Source: CAYTRS01 sp964440305 | GTDB taxonomy: Bacteria > Patescibacteriota > Minisyncoccia > Moranbacterales > JAKLHP01 | Length of the DNA stretch: 64,000 bases | Assembly (NCBI GenBank): GCA_964440305.1 | Contig: CAYTRS010000002.1 | Span: forward strand, 25,922-89,921 | Reading direction: 5' to 3' | Shown: piece by piece, positions 28,214 through 37,544 of the stretch | Position numbering within the stretch: position 1 is the first letter of the stretch | Layout: the number at the start of each line of letters is the position of its first letter | The notes under the pieces: model-generated | What the model saw: the letters and a program-made list of their open reading frames with translations, nothing else | What the model was told of the DNA's origin: nothing | Database searches by the model: none | Made by a program: the position numbers and the translations under genes

Positions 28214-29460
28214 TTTTTTGTTTTGCTTATTAACTGATTAAAAAAATTTTCATATTGGTCGGCTATTTTTTCCCATCGAAATTCATCGCTGATCCGTTTC
28301 AAACAGTTTCTGACATAAAAGTCTTTTCTATTTTTTAGAACAATGTTTATTTTTTCGGCTAAATCTACATAGTTTCTCGGTTTAAAAAGATGTCCTGTTA
28401 TTTTGTCTTTTACGGTATACTGCAATCCTCCGGTACGGGAAGCAATCACGGGAGTTCCGCAGGTCATTGATTCCAAAGGAACTATTCCGAATGGTTCATA
28501 ATACGAGGGAACAACGCATACGTCGGCAGCTGAATAATATTTATATAATTCGTTCTGCTTCTTGGGTCCTAAAAAGCTTACCCTCTTTTCTATTCCCAGT
28601 TCTTGAGAGATTTTTTTCAGTCGCTCATGTTCGGCATCTTCCAGCTTTCTTGCCGATTTGCTTCTGCCTCCGCCGATAATATACAGCTTGGCATTCGGGT
28701 GATTTTTAATAACTTCGCGAAAAGCATAAAGCAAAGTTCCGATTCCTTTTCTCCATTCGATTCTGCCAACATAAAGAATGACTTTCCCTTTATTTTCCAT
28801 TCTTGCTAGTTTTCTAGCTCTTTCGGTTTTGATCGGCCTGAATATTTTTGTATCCACCCCGATAGTTATGGTTTTTATTTTTTCCCCGCTGATTCCGAAA
28901 AGATTTTTTATAATTTCTTTTTCCACCGGACTGGTCGTAATTATCCGGTCCGCTTTTTGGGCTATTTCCTTTTCGGAAATTGTTCTTTGCTTGAAAAATT
29001 TGTTATTGATTTCCTGAAGTTTGTAATTCTTCAGGCTTTCAAATCTGACTTGTCCGATAGAATGATAAATATGAACAAGCGGTTTTTTAATTTCTTTGGT
29101 AACTCTTAAGCCGATAAGTCCTGAAAACCAGTAGTTTGTATGAATTATATCATAATTTATCTTTTCTTTTTTTATTCTTTTTAATATATTGCCCGTAAAT
29201 TCATCCACAACACCCAAGAAATTATCTCTGGGCATATACTTTTTCGGACCCGCCTTCACCCTTATGATTCTCAAATGATTGTTAAATTTAACAATTTCGT
29301 TTTTGTTTTTTCTGTCCCAGCGGGTATATACATCCACCAAAATTCCCAACCGGCATAAAAATTTTGCCAGGTAAAAAACATAGATATTTTGTCCCCCGGC
29401 TTCTTTTGATCCGATTTCCGCCAATGGATCGGCGTGATCGGAGATTAGAAGAATACGCAT
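28210..29460 (-). CDS. GT4-family glycosyltransferase, sucrose-phosphate-synthase-like
   Basis: 416 residues. The N-terminus SKEAGGQNIYVFYLAKFL is the GGQN-type loop shared with sucrose synthase, sucrose-phosphate synthase and MshA-like enzymes. The donor site has VGRIEWRKGIGTLLYAF and EPFGIVPLESMTCGTPVIAS. No hydrolase domain or phosphatase fusion is present. First gene of a two-gene operon with another GT4 enzyme. A retaining transfer of a hexose from a nucleotide sugar is expected. Whether it makes a disaccharide or a glycolipid cannot be told. Confidence 0.92.
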   Translation of the reverse strand: MRILLISDHADPLAEIGSKEAGGQNIYVFYLAKFLCRLGILVDVYTRWDRKNKNEIVKFNNHLRIIRVKAGPKKYMPRDNFLGVVDEFTGNILKRIKKEKINYDIIHTNYWFSGLIGLRVTKEIKKPLVHIYHSIGQVRFESLKNYKLQEINNKFFKQRTISEKEIAQKADRIITTSPVEKEIIKNLFGISGEKIKTITIGVDTKIFRPIKTERARKLARMENKGKVILYVGRIEWRKGIGTLLYAFREVIKNHPNAKLYIIGGGRSKSARKLEDAEHERLKKISQELGIEKRVSFLGPKKQNELYKYYSAADVCVVPSYYEPFGIVPLESMTCGTPVIASRTGGLQYTVKDKITGHLFKPRNYVDLAEKINIVLKNRKDFYVRNCLKRISDEFRWEKIADQYENFFNQLISKTKK

Positions 29461-29543
29461 AAAGTAAATTTAATCCCAGAAAATACTTTTTGAGTCATGC
29501 TTTTAATACGCTTTAGAAACTATTTTAGCGCGATAATTTTTTA

Positions 29544-30542
29544 TTATTTCTCTATCGCTATCTGATCGCCTTCCTTGAGTCCTGAAACCACTTCCGCCAT
29601 TCCATCGTCTCCTTCCAGTCCGGTTTGTATTTCTCTTTTCTCCACAGTTTTTTCTTTAGCATCAGTTAGAATGGTAACGAATTTTTTGTCTCCGTCTTTT
29701 TCTATTACTCCCTTGGGAATCATAAGCACATTGTCTTTTTGGGCCACTTTATCATAAATTGTGCAGTTCATGCCGTATCTGAAACCTACATCCGGATTGT
29801 CAACCTGCATTTTGACCACATAATAAACGACATTCTGGACGGTAACCGGAGTCGGATCTATTTCTGTTACCCCTGCATCAAATCTTTGATTTTCCGGATA
29901 AGCATCAAATTTGACACTTATTTTCTGGCCGACTCTGACTCCGGCAATATCCACTTCCGGAACCCTGGCTTCAATTCTCATTTCGTCTTCCCTGACAATC
30001 TTAATCACCGGGCTTCCGGCCTGGACTATTTCTCCTATATTCACATTTTTTTCAGCCACTGTTCCGCTAATCGGCGCATTGATATTGGCATATTGAAATT
30101 GTTTGGAAATTTCATCAACAACAGCCTCGGCTTGTTGGACCGCCGCCTTTTGAGCACTGCGTTGATCCTTAGTATATAAATCATCCTTATCTTTTTGATA
30201 AGCCAAAGTTTTTTTCTGGATCGTAACCGCTTTTTTTGCTTGTTCCAATTTTTCCGTTAAAGTGCCCGTATCAACACTGGCTAAAAATTGTCCCTGTTTC
30301 ACTTTGTCCCCAACATCCACTTTAACGTTGATGAGCGGTCCGGATATTCGAAAACTGACATTAGCTTCGTCTTTAGATAAATATTCTCCGTTGGCTGAAA
30401 TGGTCCGGGTTAGCGTCCCCTTGCTAACCGGAGTAAGTGTATAATCCGCTTTCTTGTTCTTATTTCCCCAAATTATGGATCCTATCGTTATCACAATAGC
30501 GACAACAATGATCCAATAAATTGCTTTCTTAACTTTTGGCAT
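29544..30542 (-). CDS. MacA-like membrane fusion protein
   Basis: 332 residues: a membrane anchor (about 7-25), a lipoyl half (SFRISGPLINVKVDVGDKVKQGQFLA), a coiled-coil hairpin (about 108-150), the second lipoyl half (APISGTVAEKNVNIGEIV), then beta-barrel and membrane-proximal domains. Last gene of the TetR operon, 29 bases after the ABC ATPase. With that ATPase and the FtsX permease it forms a MacAB-like tripartite set, without any outer-membrane partner in view. The substrate may be lipid or peptide, given the patatin and AttH genes in the same operon. Confidence 0.9.
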   Translation of the reverse strand: MPKVKKAIYWIIVVAIVITIGSIIWGNKNKKADYTLTPVSKGTLTRTISANGEYLSKDEANVSFRISGPLINVKVDVGDKVKQGQFLASVDTGTLTEKLEQAKKAVTIQKKTLAYQKDKDDLYTKDQRSAQKAAVQQAEAVVDEISKQFQYANINAPISGTVAEKNVNIGEIVQAGSPVIKIVREDEMRIEARVPEVDIAGVRVGQKISVKFDAYPENQRFDAGVTEIDPTPVTVQNVVYYVVKMQVDNPDVGFRYGMNCTIYDKVAQKDNVLMIPKGVIEKDGDKKFVTILTDAKEKTVEKREIQTGLEGDDGMAEVVSGLKEGDQIAIEK

Positions 30543-30571
30543 ATTTTTTAATTTATAAATTTAAAAATTAT

Positions 30572-31243
30572 TTATTGTAAAATCCCGTCTTTCATATGGA
30601 TTACCCTATCAACATATTCCTCATCTTCCGATTCATGAGTTACCAAAATCACGGTTTGATTAAGTTCTTTGTTGAGTTTTCTAAAAAGTTCCAATATTAC
30701 GGTTGACGTTTCCGAATCCAAGTTGGCACAAGGTTCGTCGGCAAAAAGAATTTTCGGATTATTGACCAAGGCCCTGGCAACCGCCACTCTTTGTTGTTCG
30801 CCTCCTGACATTTCGGACGGAAAATGTTTTATCCGATCACCAAGTTGAACCATCTCAAGTATTTCTCTGGCACGTTTTTTGCTTTCCCGTATGGAGCAAC
30901 CTTGCAAAATAAGGGGCAAACTGACGGCTTCTTCGGCACTGAATCCCGGCAGGAGAGCGTATTCCTGAAAAACATAACCGAAGTGTTGAAGACGAAATTT
31001 TGTTTTTTCGCTGTCTGAAAGGGCAGTCAGTTCTTGCCCTTCAACAATTATTTCTCCTTCGTCCGCGTTATCCAAAAGGCTAAGTTGATGAAGCAAGGTG
31101 GATTTTCCACTGCCGCTTCTGCCCATAATCGCCACAAATTCCCCTTCCTTTACAGAAAAACTCACGCCCTTAAGAACATGCAGCGGAACTTCCCCTGAAT
31201 AAGTTTTGTGCAAATTTTTTACGGTTATAATATCTTTCTCCAT
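30572..31243 (-). CDS. ABC transporter ATP-binding protein, MacB/LolD type
   Basis: 223 residues with all ABC motifs: Walker A GRSGSGKST, Q-loop VFQEYALLP, signature MSGGEQQRVAVARAL, Walker B ILFADEPCANLD and the H-loop VTHESED. Length and sequence fit the LolD/MacB/FtsE subfamily, which works by mechanotransmission instead of classical transport. Encoded between the permease (4 bases away) and the adaptor. It is the energy source of the complex. Confidence 0.95.
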   Translation of the reverse strand: MEKDIITVKNLHKTYSGEVPLHVLKGVSFSVKEGEFVAIMGRSGSGKSTLLHQLSLLDNADEGEIIVEGQELTALSDSEKTKFRLQHFGYVFQEYALLPGFSAEEAVSLPLILQGCSIRESKKRAREILEMVQLGDRIKHFPSEMSGGEQQRVAVARALVNNPKILFADEPCANLDSETSTVILELFRKLNKELNQTVILVTHESEDEEYVDRVIHMKDGILQ

Positions 31244-31247
31244 TGTT

Positions 31248-32480
31248 TTATTTGAATATTGAATCTAAAATATTTTTTCTGGCAATTTGAACGGATGGGA
31301 TGAATCCGGCAATAAGCGATACGACTACCATGCTTATTTCCGTGCGCATAAGATCAAGGCTTTCAATATTAAGGCTGATATATCCGATAGGAAGCTCCAG
31401 CGGGTGCTTGAGAAAATATGGAGAGATTGCGTATTCAAGCAGGAATCTTCCCAAAATCACCCCCATAAGTCCATAAAAAAATGCTTGCAATACATAGGAA
31501 ATAACAATAGTTTTGCTTTCCATTCCGATCGCTTTCAAGATTCCGATTTGTTTTTTCTGATTAAGCAAGTCGATATAGATGATTATGAAAATGCTGGCGC
31601 CGGAAACAGCCAGTCCGATAGCGTAAAAAATTAATTTTACAAAATCAAAGCTGTTTGTAACGGTTGACATGGCGCCCAAAAAATCGCTCCAGATATAAAG
31701 TTTCAGTTTTTGCTCCAATACATTTTCTATTTTTGAAATATACTTATTCTCATCTCCCATAGTTGCAGTTTTTACAATTATCTCGTCGGCCAGGTCATGC
31801 TGTCCCAAAACATCTTCCATTTCATCTTTTGTTACATAAGCCTGCGCATCAGCCAGGAAACTCTTGGTAGCAAAAATTCCAGCTACCGTATATTTTCGGC
31901 TTATTCCATTGGGATAATAAACATAAACTTCATCTCCAACTCGGACCCCTCCCAAAGATGCTCTTTCAAGAGTAGCTTCGAAGCCTCCGCTGATTTCCCG
32001 TCCGAGAAGTATCTTGCCTCGATCTCCATCTTCCAGATATCTTCCGGAAACAATTTTTGAATTTATTTTAAGAACATTTGATTCCTCTGAAGGGATTACG
32101 GAATATAAGTATCCGCTGAAGTCTTTAACGTTAGTTCCTTCTTTCTTCTGATCATATGTGATTTTGACGCCTTCTTTATAGTGCTCTACCGCCCCAATAA
32201 CACCTGGTATGCTTCTGATGTCATTTAATGTTTGATTCGCTTGTTTAATATAGTTGTCACTTTCACTTTCCTTGGTCGGTTCGATTACAATGTTTCCGTA
32301 TTGATAATCTATAACCTGATTGTTTATAGTTTTTATAAGTCCGGACATCATGGACGCGATAAAAAGAATATTGATGAAAAGTAAACTTACCACCACTATG
32401 GTCATCACGACACTTTTCTTGTTGCTGCGTGTTAGCTGTTTAAAGCTGAACCAGCAGGCGATGAAAAAATTTCTAAGCAT
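31248..32480 (-). CDS. FtsX/MacB-type ABC permease
   Basis: 410 residues. One N-terminal membrane helix (about 22-45) is followed by a large extracytoplasmic MacB_PCD domain (about 50-270). Three membrane helices end it (about 280-305, 325-350 and 375-398), including LNQKKQIGILKAIGM, the FtsX coupling helix. That is the type VII ABC topology. It pairs with the ATPase 4 bases downstream. The patatin gene ends 5 bases before it starts. Confidence 0.92.
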   Translation of the reverse strand: MLRNFFIACWFSFKQLTRSNKKSVVMTIVVVSLLFINILFIASMMSGLIKTINNQVIDYQYGNIVIEPTKESESDNYIKQANQTLNDIRSIPGVIGAVEHYKEGVKITYDQKKEGTNVKDFSGYLYSVIPSEESNVLKINSKIVSGRYLEDGDRGKILLGREISGGFEATLERASLGGVRVGDEVYVYYPNGISRKYTVAGIFATKSFLADAQAYVTKDEMEDVLGQHDLADEIIVKTATMGDENKYISKIENVLEQKLKLYIWSDFLGAMSTVTNSFDFVKLIFYAIGLAVSGASIFIIIYIDLLNQKKQIGILKAIGMESKTIVISYVLQAFFYGLMGVILGRFLLEYAISPYFLKHPLELPIGYISLNIESLDLMRTEISMVVVSLIAGFIPSVQIARKNILDSIFK

Positions 32481-32485
32481 TTTGA

Positions 32486-33331
32486 TTATAATTTAAGAAA
32501 ATCTAAAAACTTACTCAGAACGTCCTTGTTTTCCCGATGTATCGATTCTTTCAATTGTGATAATTTTATTTTTGTCGCTTTTTCTCCAGCTGAAATTATA
32601 TCTTTTCCGTCCAGAAATTTTCCCCAATGCGCATTTCCAACCCTGGGACTGATAACAATGTCGGCATTTTCGACATTTCGATAGGCCAGGTGATGCCGCA
32701 GGAGATTGATTGAATTTTCAGCCATTTTATAAAAACCGAATTTATTGTTTTCGCTGTTGTTGTCGGCAAAGTAATCGGCATCCAAATTAACCGCTATTAC
32801 CAAATCCGCTCCCATTTTTCTCACCACTTCGACTGGAACGGGCAAAGATAATCCTCCGTCGACCAATAATTTTCCTTCCCTTTCCACGGGCCTAAAAACC
32901 AATGGCAAAGAAATACTGGCTCTGATTGCCGAGGCAACGTCGCCTTTGTTTATAACAACCGCGTCGCCGTTCTTAAAATTTGTCGCTACTACCGAAAGGG
33001 GAACTTTTAAATCCTTAAAATCCATTTTGTCGATATGATCTTCGATAAAATTGTTTACCTTTTTACCTCCCAGCAATCCCTGGCGAAAAGAAGGATCTAT
33101 CAATGCTAAAATCATTTTCCAGTTAGTTCCCAACGCTATCTTTTCCACTTGTCCTATATCTTTGGTAGCGGCATAAAATCCGCCGACCATAGCGCCGATA
33201 CTTGAACCGGCGATAAAATCGATCGGAATATTATTTTCTTTCAGAACTTTGATTACGCCGATATGCGCCAGCCCCCTGGGACCGCCGCTTCCCAACGCCA
33301 AACCGATTTTAGGTCGTTTTAGTTTTGCCAT
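32486..33331 (-). CDS. Patatin-like phospholipase (RssA type)
   Basis: 281 residues. The oxyanion hole is GLALGSGGPRGLAHIG (about 10-25), the nucleophile Ser lies in AGSSIGA (GxSxG, about 41-47), and the catalytic Asp in LLVDGGLSLP. The set is complete, so it should be an active serine lipid acyl hydrolase. There is no signal peptide, so it acts in the cytosol or at the inner face of the membrane. It lies between an FtsX permease and an AttH-like gene, with 4-5 base gaps on both sides, which suggests a shared lipid substrate. Confidence 0.93.
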   Translation of the reverse strand: MAKLKRPKIGLALGSGGPRGLAHIGVIKVLKENNIPIDFIAGSSIGAMVGGFYAATKDIGQVEKIALGTNWKMILALIDPSFRQGLLGGKKVNNFIEDHIDKMDFKDLKVPLSVVATNFKNGDAVVINKGDVASAIRASISLPLVFRPVEREGKLLVDGGLSLPVPVEVVRKMGADLVIAVNLDADYFADNNSENNKFGFYKMAENSINLLRHHLAYRNVENADIVISPRVGNAHWGKFLDGKDIISAGEKATKIKLSQLKESIHRENKDVLSKFLDFLKL

Positions 33332-33335
33332 AATT

Positions 33336-34439
33336 TTAATCTGATTCTGCGGGATTATTTTTTACGTTGCCTACCAAAGCCGAAGCCTTATTCTTCATAG
33401 ACGAAATAACCCGGCTCGCTGTTTTTCCTATTTCATCTCTGATATATTTTGCATTGTTATATTGCGATGGATAACCGACTAGTTCCATAAAACCAACACC
33501 GTTTACTTTTTTATCTTCGAATAATCCGCTGACCGTAAGCGGTCCCTCCCAATAATTGATTGAACCGAACAGCATTTCCTGATTTTCAATTTTTGCCGAC
33601 AGAAGCAGATGTATATTTTTTGCCGGTATTTTGATTTCCCATAACATCGGATAAATAGCCTTGCTTTTAGGGCTTGTCCAATGTCCTTTCAGGGGAATAA
33701 TTTTAATATTGTCATAATGCTCTTGCGTATTATCCGGATAAGAGATACTGGCCAAATAAGTTTTTTTCTGGCCGTCATCATACATAAAGCAAACCATTTC
33801 CGTATTATTGTCCAATTGCACCGAGAACCAATCCCACCTGTCTTTGGAATAACTGGCATCCGCCCACTGATGATCCACCCATGACTTGCCGGTAATATTC
33901 ACCCATTTATCTTTAATTTTTATTCTGCCTTCTGTTTTCAGGTTGGTTAAGGAATAATAATAGGTTGCTTTAGAATGAAGATCAAGAAAACCCTTCCCGC
34001 CTTCCAGCAAGGGCTTTTTAATTGAAGTTAATATCAAATCCATATCTTCATTTTTTAAGCGGTATTTTGATTCGTCTGTTTTTTCAATAGCGCAGTTAGT
34101 ATAACCGTTCTTAATTTCCGGATTGATGTAATTTATATGAAGCAGGGATTTGGAAAAACTGTCATCAGAAACAACAGAAAAGGGAGATATCCTATGCTGA
34201 AAACTTTTATTATTTATGTCTGAAACGAGTGAATGTGAGAAGTAGGATGTTTTAAGCGGAATCTTACTTAAAAAAGGTATTTTTACTTTTTTGACATCCA
34301 CTTTGAACAGGCAATCCATATATGAATATTCGTTGCCATATTTGTCTTTAAGATGGCCGTTAAAATACCACCATTCAACAATGGCGTCATGAGCCGATTC
34401 GTCTTCTGGGAACTTTATAGGTTCATATTCTTTATACAT
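33336..34439 (-). CDS. AttH/CrtC-family (lipocalin-like) protein
   Basis: 367 residues. The family marks are clear: VEWWYFNGHLKDKYGNEYSY (about 22-41), GKSWVDHQWADA (about 197-208), DRWDWFSVQLDN and the C-terminal GVGFMELVGYP. CrtC members hydrate carotenoids, fungal relatives include Diels-Alderases, and AttH in Agrobacterium is encoded with an AttEFG ABC transporter. The neighbours here are an ABC ATPase and permease, matching the Att arrangement. It probably binds or modifies a hydrophobic, perhaps isoprenoid or lipid, substrate. There is no signal peptide. The C-terminal 25 residues are an extra Ala/Lys/Ser tail. Confidence 0.85.
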   Translation of the reverse strand: MYKEYEPIKFPEDESAHDAIVEWWYFNGHLKDKYGNEYSYMDCLFKVDVKKVKIPFLSKIPLKTSYFSHSLVSDINNKSFQHRISPFSVVSDDSFSKSLLHINYINPEIKNGYTNCAIEKTDESKYRLKNEDMDLILTSIKKPLLEGGKGFLDLHSKATYYYSLTNLKTEGRIKIKDKWVNITGKSWVDHQWADASYSKDRWDWFSVQLDNNTEMVCFMYDDGQKKTYLASISYPDNTQEHYDNIKIIPLKGHWTSPKSKAIYPMLWEIKIPAKNIHLLLSAKIENQEMLFGSINYWEGPLTVSGLFEDKKVNGVGFMELVGYPSQYNNAKYIRDEIGKTASRVISSMKNKASALVGNVKNNPAESD

Positions 34440-34524
34440 AAATTGCTTTCAAATTATTAAAATCATTAAAAGACGCTCCATTTATTAGTTTAGATAGCTA
34501 CGAAAATGAAGCGCCCAAAATGCT

Positions 34525-34668
34525 TTACATATTATCAAATGGCGGCTTTTTTTCTTGCCAAGCCCACACTAGATATCCGGCAATAGCAATAACCGCGACG
34601 ACTCCAATTCCGATTCCAATTGTCATGGGACTTGACCAATCAATGTTTGCTAGAAAATTTGTTGGCAT
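34525..34668 (-). CDS. 47-residue single-span membrane protein
   Basis: Open frame from the ATG at 34668 to TAA at 34525. The N-terminus MPTNFLANIDWSSP is followed by one membrane helix (TIGIGIGVVAVIAIAGYLVW, about 16-35) and a short tail QEKKPPFDNM. The layout is that of a bona fide small membrane protein, not random translation. It lies in the TetR operon between the regulator and the AttH-like gene, on the same strand. It may be a subunit of the ABC complex; that is inference. Confidence 0.65.
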   Translation of the reverse strand: MPTNFLANIDWSSPMTIGIGIGVVAVIAIAGYLVWAWQEKKPPFDNM

Positions 34669-34725
34669 ATTTTTATTTTTATTAACTCATTTATTAAGTC
34701 CTTGAGGCGGACTGGTCCTCGACCT

Positions 34726-35313
34726 TTAAAATAAAGCGGCAATAATTTGATCTGATATTTTTGCCGAATTTATTTTTTTATTAAGAAACGAATATTCCAA
34801 AAGCAATCCGTCCATCATGCCGGTAAGCATGGAAGTTAGAAGTTGGCTATCAACTTTACCGGTTAGTTTCTTACTTGCGAAAGCTTCTTCAATTATTGGT
34901 TGAATCAGATCAGCAACCCGTTCTCTTAATTGAGTAATGTGTTTTGTTATCTGTCTATCGGCCGGCGATAATTTTAACACTATAGATTTGATAAGATTTT
35001 TTTCTCTAAATCCAAACTCTAAGTAATTCTTAATCAGTTTGTGTAATTTTTTATCAATCGTGGTTTCGTTCATCGCTTCGGTAATAGCCAAACTCAAATC
35101 ATCAAAAACTTCATCCAGTACTTTTTCATAAATTTCGGCTTTACCAGTGAAATGATAGTAAAGCGCAGCTTTGGTTATATCCAGTTTTTTGGCGATATCG
35201 CTCATAGAAACACCCAAATAACTATATTCGGAAAAAAACTGGCGGGCTGTGTCAACAATATATTTCTTGGTGTCTTGAATAACGTCTTCTGGTTGTTTTG
35301 CGATTGTTTTCAT
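34726..35313 (-). CDS. TetR family transcriptional regulator
   Basis: 195 residues. The N-terminal HTH is canonical: VDTARQFFSEYSYLGVSMSD, then IAKKLDITKAALYYHFTGK (residues 20-58). The C-terminal ligand-binding domain is helical and variable. It is first in a seven-gene minus-strand run to the MacA-like gene. A 6-bp-arm palindrome overlaps its promoter, so it most likely represses itself and the whole operon until a lipophilic ligand binds. Confidence 0.93.
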   Translation of the reverse strand: MKTIAKQPEDVIQDTKKYIVDTARQFFSEYSYLGVSMSDIAKKLDITKAALYYHFTGKAEIYEKVLDEVFDDLSLAITEAMNETTIDKKLHKLIKNYLEFGFREKNLIKSIVLKLSPADRQITKHITQLRERVADLIQPIIEEAFASKKLTGKVDSQLLTSMLTGMMDGLLLEYSFLNKKINSAKISDQIIAALF

Positions 35314-35337
35314 GCTTTCTTGGTTACTTCTTATTTA

Positions 35338-35390
35338 CTTACCGATAGGTAAGCTATTTTCAGTATGCCTTAGGTGCAATTATTTGTCAA
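35338..35390 (-). promoter_or_regulatory. Promoter and palindromic operator of the TetR operon
   Basis: On the minus strand, TTGACA (plus 35385-35390), a 17-bp spacer and CATACT (plus 35362-35367). Just downstream of the predicted start lies CTTACCGATAGGTAAG (35338-35353), 6-bp arms with a 4-bp spacer. That is a typical TetR operator placement for steric repression. Confidence 0.8.
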
Positions 35391-35430
35391 GCACATGTAC
35401 GGGTTTAGGCACAGGGTTTTAGATCATAAA

Positions 35431-35556
35431 TAAAAAAAGAAACACTTGTAATTAACAAGAGCTTCTTTTATCAGACTGAAACTAATTTGATAACCTATAA
35501 GTTATTGATACGACTACAAAGAAAGGCGCGCACTCCGAAGAGTATTTTCTTTGTAG
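35431..35556. other. Intergenic hairpins between TetR operon and prophage remnant
   Basis: The 490-bp gap (35314-35803) holds no convincing ORF. One hairpin (about 35436-35468, arms AAAGAA..CTTGT and ACAAG..TTCTTT) may be a bidirectional terminator. A second has a perfect 11-bp stem, CTACAAAGAAA at 35514-35524 with 35546-35556. Its loop contains a further ACTC-CGAA-GAGT stem-loop. Confidence 0.55.
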
Positions 35557-35803
35557 AGCATTCATGTCGGAATGAGAATTGCTATGTGATTGATATCATG
35601 AATATATTTTGATGAAGTTAAGAATTATATTTTTCCTGGACATTCGGTCTCTGTCGACCCCCTCTTGCATTTCTCCTCAAATACTCCAAGCAAAGACCTG
35701 ATTATATTTCCAGGAATCTTAATCGGCTGAAACAATTATATCTCGGAGCGCGATAAGTTACGGTAAAAATCCGGTAAAGATTTCGTCAATTTTGCAGAGC
35801 ACT

Positions 35804-36019
35804 TCAATAATCGATATTCTTCATCTTTTTGAAAAAACTGCGCCGGGTGCGCGACGCCACTTTCCACCAATTGACTATTTGTTTGTTTTTTATTTCAATC
35901 ACCACTCTGCCGAATCCTTCTTTCTCGATGGATGCAAGATCTCTCGCAATCTCCGAAAGCAGTAGGTTGCGTTCCTGCTCGTCCGACATATTCGTTTTTC
36001 GTTTATTTGTTCGGTTCAT
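35804..36019 (-). CDS. Small basic protein downstream of terminase
   Basis: 71 residues, overlapping the terminase large subunit stop by 17 bases, so it belongs to the phage operon. N-terminal basic stretch, then a helical acidic part (EQERNLLLSEIARDLASIEKE) and a basic end (WKVASRTRRSFFKKMKNI). It ends in TGA. No known fold is recognised. It is the last gene of the prophage remnant. Confidence 0.6.
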   Translation of the reverse strand: MNRTNKRKTNMSDEQERNLLLSEIARDLASIEKEGFGRVVIEIKNKQIVNWWKVASRTRRSFFKKMKNIDY

Positions 36020-37544
36020 ACTTCATTCTTTTTTTAAAAGCTATATGCCAATAAATCAGGGCGTGCCAAGCGTGATCCGTGCCGGTCGTCGATTCCCATT
36101 CCCGCTTTTCCTGTCCGAATTGATTGGTGACAGTTCGAGCATACATTGTCTGGGCGTGGTCTATCAGCATACGGAAAGTCGCATTATCCGGTTTCATGGC
36201 GAACTTTATTTCGCCGCGCCGCAGAGAAGAAATTGTGTCGTCGATGATGCGATTGCGCGAAGAGAGCACTTTGACTTCTTCCTCGAAAGCTTTGTCGTCC
36301 TCTTCTTTCTCGTCATTCCACCGGATCACTTCCAGCATCTTCGGATCTTCCTTGTAAAAATTTACGTATACGCGGTACGGAAATTGGCGGGCCAGACGCA
36401 GAGCCTCCTCCGTCCATGGCATAGCGTCGATAACGCATACCCGCACGTCATAGAATTGGATAAGTTCCGCCATATATTCCCAGCGCGTTTTGTTCGGATG
36501 ATCTTTTATTTTACCGATCCAAAAAATTCCCTTGGCATTGCCGATTACGATGTGATTCTCATCCCCGGTATCCGCGCCCATCACATTCCAGCCGGATGTT
36601 TCAACTTCTTCATTTGTAATATTGCGAAGAAACAAGCTTTGTGAAACTTTTTGATCCGATGCGATATATGGCAATCCGAGGACGAAATTGTAGAAATATT
36701 TTTGGTCTTCGGCGCTGGCTTCTTCATCAAGAAGATCGGCCGCACTGCGCCATGGACATATCATCTGGCTGATCCAATATCCGCTTATTGGCTCTCCCGG
36801 ATACCGGGCTTTCCATCGGCCGGTATCGCAGACCCAGCGAGGAGTGATTTCCTTCCGACATTTCTGGCAGACATAAATCCTTCGCTCGCGATCGACATTC
36901 TTTTCCCAATCCATATGCTGTTCATAATCGCAATGAGGACAATTAAACCGCCAGTGTTTTTGGTCTGATTGTCCGAACAGACGATCTATTCCTACATCCG
37001 GAACTGTCGGGGTTGAAAAATAATGCTGGCTTCTTATTTTCGAAAATCCCATACGGCTGGTATAGTCGCGAATGACCTCGGGCTTGGATTTGTCGAGTTC
37101 ATCATGAATGTTGCGGTCCGAGGTAAGCATAATGGCTTCCTTTTCTGTATATGTCCCCTTAAAAAACAGGAATGATTTTCCGATCTGTTTTTGCTCTATT
37201 GAATCCACATCTCTTCCGCTCACTCCTTCCAAAACGCAAGGATTTGTTTTCACGATCCTGTTCACTTTGCTTTTTACAAACTCGGCCACGTCATCCGCCG
37301 TCGGCAAAGTGTAAATTTGATTGATACCCCAGAAGCGCGCCGCGTGGATCGCCCGCAAAATTTCCATCGTGCTCGCTCCGATCTGCGAACCTTTGCGTAT
37401 GGCTTGCATCGGGGTTCTGTCCGAATAAATATCCAGCATAAAACGGTGGTCAGAAAATTCGATTGGTTCTCCGCTTTCGCTTTTTATTTTATTCCGCTTG
37501 ATCCAATACAGAATGCTACTTTTTTGTTTTTCCTTTTCGTCCAT
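36003..37544 (-). CDS. terL: Phage terminase large subunit (GpA family)
   Basis: 513 residues from the ATG at 37544; an ATG seven codons upstream would deepen the overlap with the small subunit gene. The ATPase domain has the P-loop-like KGSQIGASTMEILRAIH and the phage-type IYTLPTADDVAEF. A zinc ribbon (CPHCDYE, then CQKCRKE), typical of GpA-like terminases, links to the nuclease domain, where MGADTGDENH and CVIDAMPW supply the RNase H-like acidic residues. It packages phage DNA into proheads. No portal gene follows, so it cannot work here without a helper. Confidence 0.93.
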   Translation of the reverse strand: MDEKEKQKSSILYWIKRNKIKSESGEPIEFSDHRFMLDIYSDRTPMQAIRKGSQIGASTMEILRAIHAARFWGINQIYTLPTADDVAEFVKSKVNRIVKTNPCVLEGVSGRDVDSIEQKQIGKSFLFFKGTYTEKEAIMLTSDRNIHDELDKSKPEVIRDYTSRMGFSKIRSQHYFSTPTVPDVGIDRLFGQSDQKHWRFNCPHCDYEQHMDWEKNVDRERRIYVCQKCRKEITPRWVCDTGRWKARYPGEPISGYWISQMICPWRSAADLLDEEASAEDQKYFYNFVLGLPYIASDQKVSQSLFLRNITNEEVETSGWNVMGADTGDENHIVIGNAKGIFWIGKIKDHPNKTRWEYMAELIQFYDVRVCVIDAMPWTEEALRLARQFPYRVYVNFYKEDPKMLEVIRWNDEKEEDDKAFEEEVKVLSSRNRIIDDTISSLRRGEIKFAMKPDNATFRMLIDHAQTMYARTVTNQFGQEKREWESTTGTDHAWHALIYWHIAFKKRMKYEPNK

